The notes beneath the pieces were generated by a model that was not told where the DNA came from, made no database searches, and saw only the letters and a program-made list of their open reading frames with translations. From an uncultured Clostridium sp. (GTDB lineage Bacteria; Bacillota; Clostridia; Lachnospirales; Lachnospiraceae), in assembly GCA_905192625.1 (NCBI GenBank), contig CAJJLI010000058.1, positions 1 to 8,610 on the forward strand: DNA of 8,610 nt. The letters run 5' to 3'. Positions within the stretch are counted from its first letter, which is position 1. Each line of letters starts with the position of its first letter. Shown one piece after another: positions 6,124 through 8,610 of the stretch. The translations under genes were made by a program, and so were the position numbers.

Positions 6124-6918
6124 ATGGAGAGAACATTGAAAAGAGCAATTGATAATTTTAAAAAATATAGATTTCTTTTAGTTGAATTAGTAAAAAAAGA
6201 TATAAAACTGAAATACAGAAATTCTGTATTAGGTTTATTATGGACATTATTGGAACCACTTTTAACAATGCTGGTTCTTACATTGATATTTGAGAATTTC
6301 CGTGGAAATGATAAAATTGTTAAGTTTCCAATCTATGTATTGTGTGGACGATTGATTTATTCATATTTTTCCAATGGTACAAAACTAGCACTGAAATCGA
6401 TACGACGTAATAGTAGTATGATACGTAAGGTATATGTCCCTAAATACATGTATCCACTGTCCTCCTCCTTATCAGGATTTGTAACATTTTTGTTATCCTT
6501 GATTGTATTAGTTGGAGTTGCAGCTGCTTTAGACTTACACCCTACAGTTTATATGTTGAACGCAATTTTTCCACTTATAACAATTTTTATAATGACGACA
6601 GGAATTGGATTTATCTTGGCAACGCTAGATGTATTTTTTAGAGATGCTGAGTATCTATGGAGCGTCATTTTAATGCTTATTATGTATATGTCAGCCATTT
6701 TCTTTGACGGAGCTGATTTTATTGCAACTAATGTGAATGGTTGGATTGTAAAATTTAATCCACTGTATTGTGTGATTGCTAACTTTAGAAATGCCATCTA
6801 TGGAAGGCCGATGAACGTAAAATATTTTGCTTATTCAGCGACATTTAGCATAGTTATGTTAGTAATAGGTGTAATTATGTTTTATAGAAAACAAGACAAG
6901 TTTGTTCTCTATATTTAG
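6124..6918 (+). CDS. ABC-2 polysaccharide exporter permease (TagG/Wzm type)
   Basis: This 264-aa membrane subunit forms the channel of an ABC exporter that moves undecaprenyl-linked glycans (teichoic acid, O-antigen-like or capsule polymers) outward across the membrane. The N-terminal amphipathic region carries the family hallmark KDIKLKYRNSVLGLLWTLLEP (25-45). Six membrane helices follow near 39-57, 66-83, 114-137, 144-170, 176-195 and 236-255. The conserved DVFFRD (169-174) and KFNPLY (210-215) motifs are present. Length matches Wzm/TagG (about 260-275). The first in-frame ATG (6124) has no Shine-Dalgarno. TTG at 6136 lies 4 nt after GGAGAG (6126-6131) and is a credible alternative start that would shorten the protein by four residues. 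The ATPase gene follows 21 nt downstream. Confidence 0.93.
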   Translation: MERTLKRAIDNFKKYRFLLVELVKKDIKLKYRNSVLGLLWTLLEPLLTMLVLTLIFENFRGNDKIVKFPIYVLCGRLIYSYFSNGTKLALKSIRRNSSMIRKVYVPKYMYPLSSSLSGFVTFLLSLIVLVGVAAALDLHPTVYMLNAIFPLITIFIMTTGIGFILATLDVFFRDAEYLWSVILMLIMYMSAIFFDGADFIATNVNGWIVKFNPLYCVIANFRNAIYGRPMNVKYFAYSATFSIVMLVIGVIMFYRKQDKFVLYI

Positions 6919-6939
6919 CATTCAAGTTGGAGGAATAGT

Positions 6940-7680
6940 GTGAACGATATAGTTTTAAAAGTAGATAATGTTAGTGTAAAGTTTCACTTAACAAAAGAAA
7001 AAGTTGATAGTTTAAAAGAATTCATGATTAAAAAAGTACGACATGAACTGCGTTACCAAGAGTTCTGGGCGTTAAATAATGTAACGTTTAACCTACGAAG
7101 AGGTGAACGATTGGGCGTTTTAGGGCTGAATGGTGCCGGAAAAAGTACTCTTTTAAAGGTGATAGCAGGTGTATTAAAAGCAACAGAAGGTAAAGTGACG
7201 ACAAAAGGGAAAATAGTACCTTTACTAGAATTAGGTGCTGGTTTTGATAAGCAATACACTGGTGCTGAAAATATATATTTATATGGTGCGGTACTTGGTT
7301 ACCCAAAAAGTTTTATAAAAGAAAAATTCGATGAAATTGTAGAGTTTTCTGAACTTGGAGATTTTATTCATGTACCAATCAAAAACTACTCATCTGGTAT
7401 GCGTGCTAGATTAGGTTTTTCTATCGCAACAATTGTAGAGCCTGAGATTCTTATATTGGATGAAGTATTATCTGTTGGTGATGCGAAATTCCGTAAGAAG
7501 AGTGAGAAAAAGATAAAAGATATGTTTGATAAAGGAATTACAGTATTATTCGTATCCCATTCTTTAGCACAGGTTAGATCGCTATGTGACCGTGCTATTA
7601 TACTTGAAAAAGGACGTTTGATTGCACAGGGTGATGCACCAACAATCTGTGATATGTACGAAGAAAAAATAAAGAAGTAG
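6940..7680 (+). CDS. Polysaccharide exporter ATPase (TagH/Wzt type)
   Basis: This 246-aa nucleotide-binding subunit powers the neighbouring permease. It has Walker A GLNGAGKST (62-70), the signature YSSGMRARL (150-158), Walker B ILILDEVLSVGD (170-181) with catalytic E175, and the switch histidine H207 in FVSHS. The LLELGAGF segment (95-102) and YTGAENIYLYG (106-116) are characteristic of the TagH/Wzt/RfbE branch rather than importers. The protein ends right after the nucleotide-binding domain: the extra C-terminal glycan-binding domain of some Wzt proteins, or the extension of TagH, is absent. Start is GTG at 6940, preceded by GGAGG (6929-6933) at a 6-nt spacing. The next gene begins 8 nt after its stop, so all three genes should share one transcript. 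Confidence 0.95.
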   Translation: MNDIVLKVDNVSVKFHLTKEKVDSLKEFMIKKVRHELRYQEFWALNNVTFNLRRGERLGVLGLNGAGKSTLLKVIAGVLKATEGKVTTKGKIVPLLELGAGFDKQYTGAENIYLYGAVLGYPKSFIKEKFDEIVEFSELGDFIHVPIKNYSSGMRARLGFSIATIVEPEILILDEVLSVGDAKFRKKSEKKIKDMFDKGITVLFVSHSLAQVRSLCDRAIILEKGRLIAQGDAPTICDMYEEKIKK

Positions 7681-7688
7681 GGGTTATC

Positions 7689-8610
7689 ATGGGCGCAATA
7701 AAAAGGGAAACAAAACGCAAATTGTTAAGTCTGATTCATGACGTAATGGCCAGAGTAGATAAAGTTAAGGTCAATGCATTGCTTAAGAATTATAGCACCA
7801 GCATAATAAAAAATGAATCGCCAATGCAAGTGAAATCGATTGTATTTATCATAACACGTATGGTACGTTTTCACGGTGGACAAACTTCAATTTTACGATT
7901 GGGTACAGAGTTATCTAAACTTGGGTATCATGTAGGCTATGCGGTATATAAAGCTCAGACAAAACAAGAAATGGAACTATGTGCAAAGAGTAATCTTGAA
8001 AGTTTTCAAGGTAAATTATACACGATGTATGATTTGGACGATTTAAAGAATATACTAAATCCAGATGTTGTTATTGCGACATCTTGGGATACGGTAAGCT
8101 TTGCGAAACAATTTCGCTCCTATCGCATGTATTTTGTACAAGATTATGAGCCATACTTTTACTCATTTGGAGAACAGTTTTTACTTGCAAAAAAAACATA
8201 TGAACAAGGGTTACATATGGTGAGTCTTGGTAGTTGGAATAAAATGATGATTGAGAAAAATTGTAATGTAGTTTCTCCAATTGATGTAGTGGAATTCCCA
8301 TATGAAAAGAAAGAATATCCATTAAAAAACAGATCATATGATGATTACAAAACCAAGAAGACATTTGTAGTTGCGGTTTATTTAAAATACTATGGAAAAA
8401 GGCTTCCTTGTATTCTACAGTACATGTTAGTTGAAGTTGTAAAAATGTTTGCCAAAGAAGGAATTACTCTAGATGTTCAATACTATGGTGAAGCCAAAAA
8501 CTTTCGAGTAAAAGGTGGTAAGAATATAGGTATGCTAAATAAAAAGGAACTCTTAGCACTTTATCAAAGAGCTGATTTTGGAATTGTAGCATCGATGAGT
8601 AATGTGTCTT
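7689..8610 (+). CDS. GT4-type glycosyltransferase, WsaF-like (partial)
   Basis: An open frame begins at ATG 7689 and continues without a stop through the right edge, 307 codons so far. AGGGG (7679-7683), overlapping the ATPase stop, is its Shine-Dalgarno. The protein is soluble and reads as a GT-B fold glycosyltransferase: an N-terminal RFHGGQTSILRLGTEL segment (60-75, a GGxx acceptor-domain loop), a Rossmann-like stretch NPDVVIATSWDT, and FVQDYEPYFYSFGEQ (149-163). Then come a linker after about 200, a second domain starting KTFVVAVYLKYYGKR (about 224-238), and the C-terminal motif LYQRADFGIVASMSN (about 291-305), where the sequence is cut. FVQDYEP is typical of rhamnosyltransferase WsaF-like and rhamnan-synthesis GT4 enzymes. 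It probably adds sugars to the glycan exported by the adjacent transporter; the sugar is unknown. The donor-site glutamate lies beyond the edge. Confidence 0.85.
   Translation, partial: MGAIKRETKRKLLSLIHDVMARVDKVKVNALLKNYSTSIIKNESPMQVKSIVFIITRMVRFHGGQTSILRLGTELSKLGYHVGYAVYKAQTKQEMELCAKSNLESFQGKLYTMYDLDDLKNILNPDVVIATSWDTVSFAKQFRSYRMYFVQDYEPYFYSFGEQFLLAKKTYEQGLHMVSLGSWNKMMIEKNCNVVSPIDVVEFPYEKKEYPLKNRSYDDYKTKKTFVVAVYLKYYGKRLPCILQYMLVEVVKMFAKEGITLDVQYYGEAKNFRVKGGKNIGMLNKKELLALYQRADFGIVASMSNVS

Noticed and set aside
8071..8364. 97-codon minus-strand frame under the glycosyltransferase
   Set aside because: It is antisense to a continuous coding frame with recognisable motifs; its residues (His, Ser, Phe, Met rich) look like reverse-complement artefact.

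Overview
The window is AT-rich DNA in which every supported gene lies on the + strand. Short intergenic gaps, strong AGGAGG-type ribosome binding sites and gene content (a CdaA/YbbR pair, an HPr with both His15 and Ser46, and a TagGH/Wzm-Wzt-type exporter) point to a low-GC Gram-positive of the Clostridia. A Lachnospiraceae-like genome is my best guess, from gene style only; I could not test it by a search.

Layout: (1) 2-109 is the last 35 codons of a lysyl-tRNA synthetase, closed by a clear intrinsic terminator (123-181). (2) 325-1514 holds a lipoprotein with a ComEC-like metallo-beta-lactamase fold and a small DUF3006 protein. (3) A promoter with an extended -10 (1576-1604) and a leader of about 160 nt precede a tight four-gene run (1769-5421): two uncharacterised membrane proteins (142 and 361 aa), the membrane diadenylate cyclase CdaA and its YbbR-domain partner CdaR. 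An HPr phosphocarrier (5534-5815) follows after a GC-rich hairpin, in the place where glmM sits in Bacillus and Listeria. (4) A gene-free stretch of 308 bp (5816-6123) carries a second extended -10 promoter and two hairpins. It leads into a polysaccharide export cluster: ABC-2 permease, its ATPase, and a GT4-type glycosyltransferase that runs off the right edge.

The central block probably makes and tunes the second messenger c-di-AMP, which in Firmicutes governs potassium/osmolyte balance and cell-wall homeostasis. The HPr gene may tie it, at least by position, to sugar-status signalling. The right-hand block is an envelope glycan assembly and export locus. No mobile element, CRISPR array, tRNA or rRNA is visible. 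The parts least explained by known families are the two membrane proteins fused into the c-di-AMP operon and the structured non-coding leaders at 1605-1768, 5422-5533 and 5873-6123.
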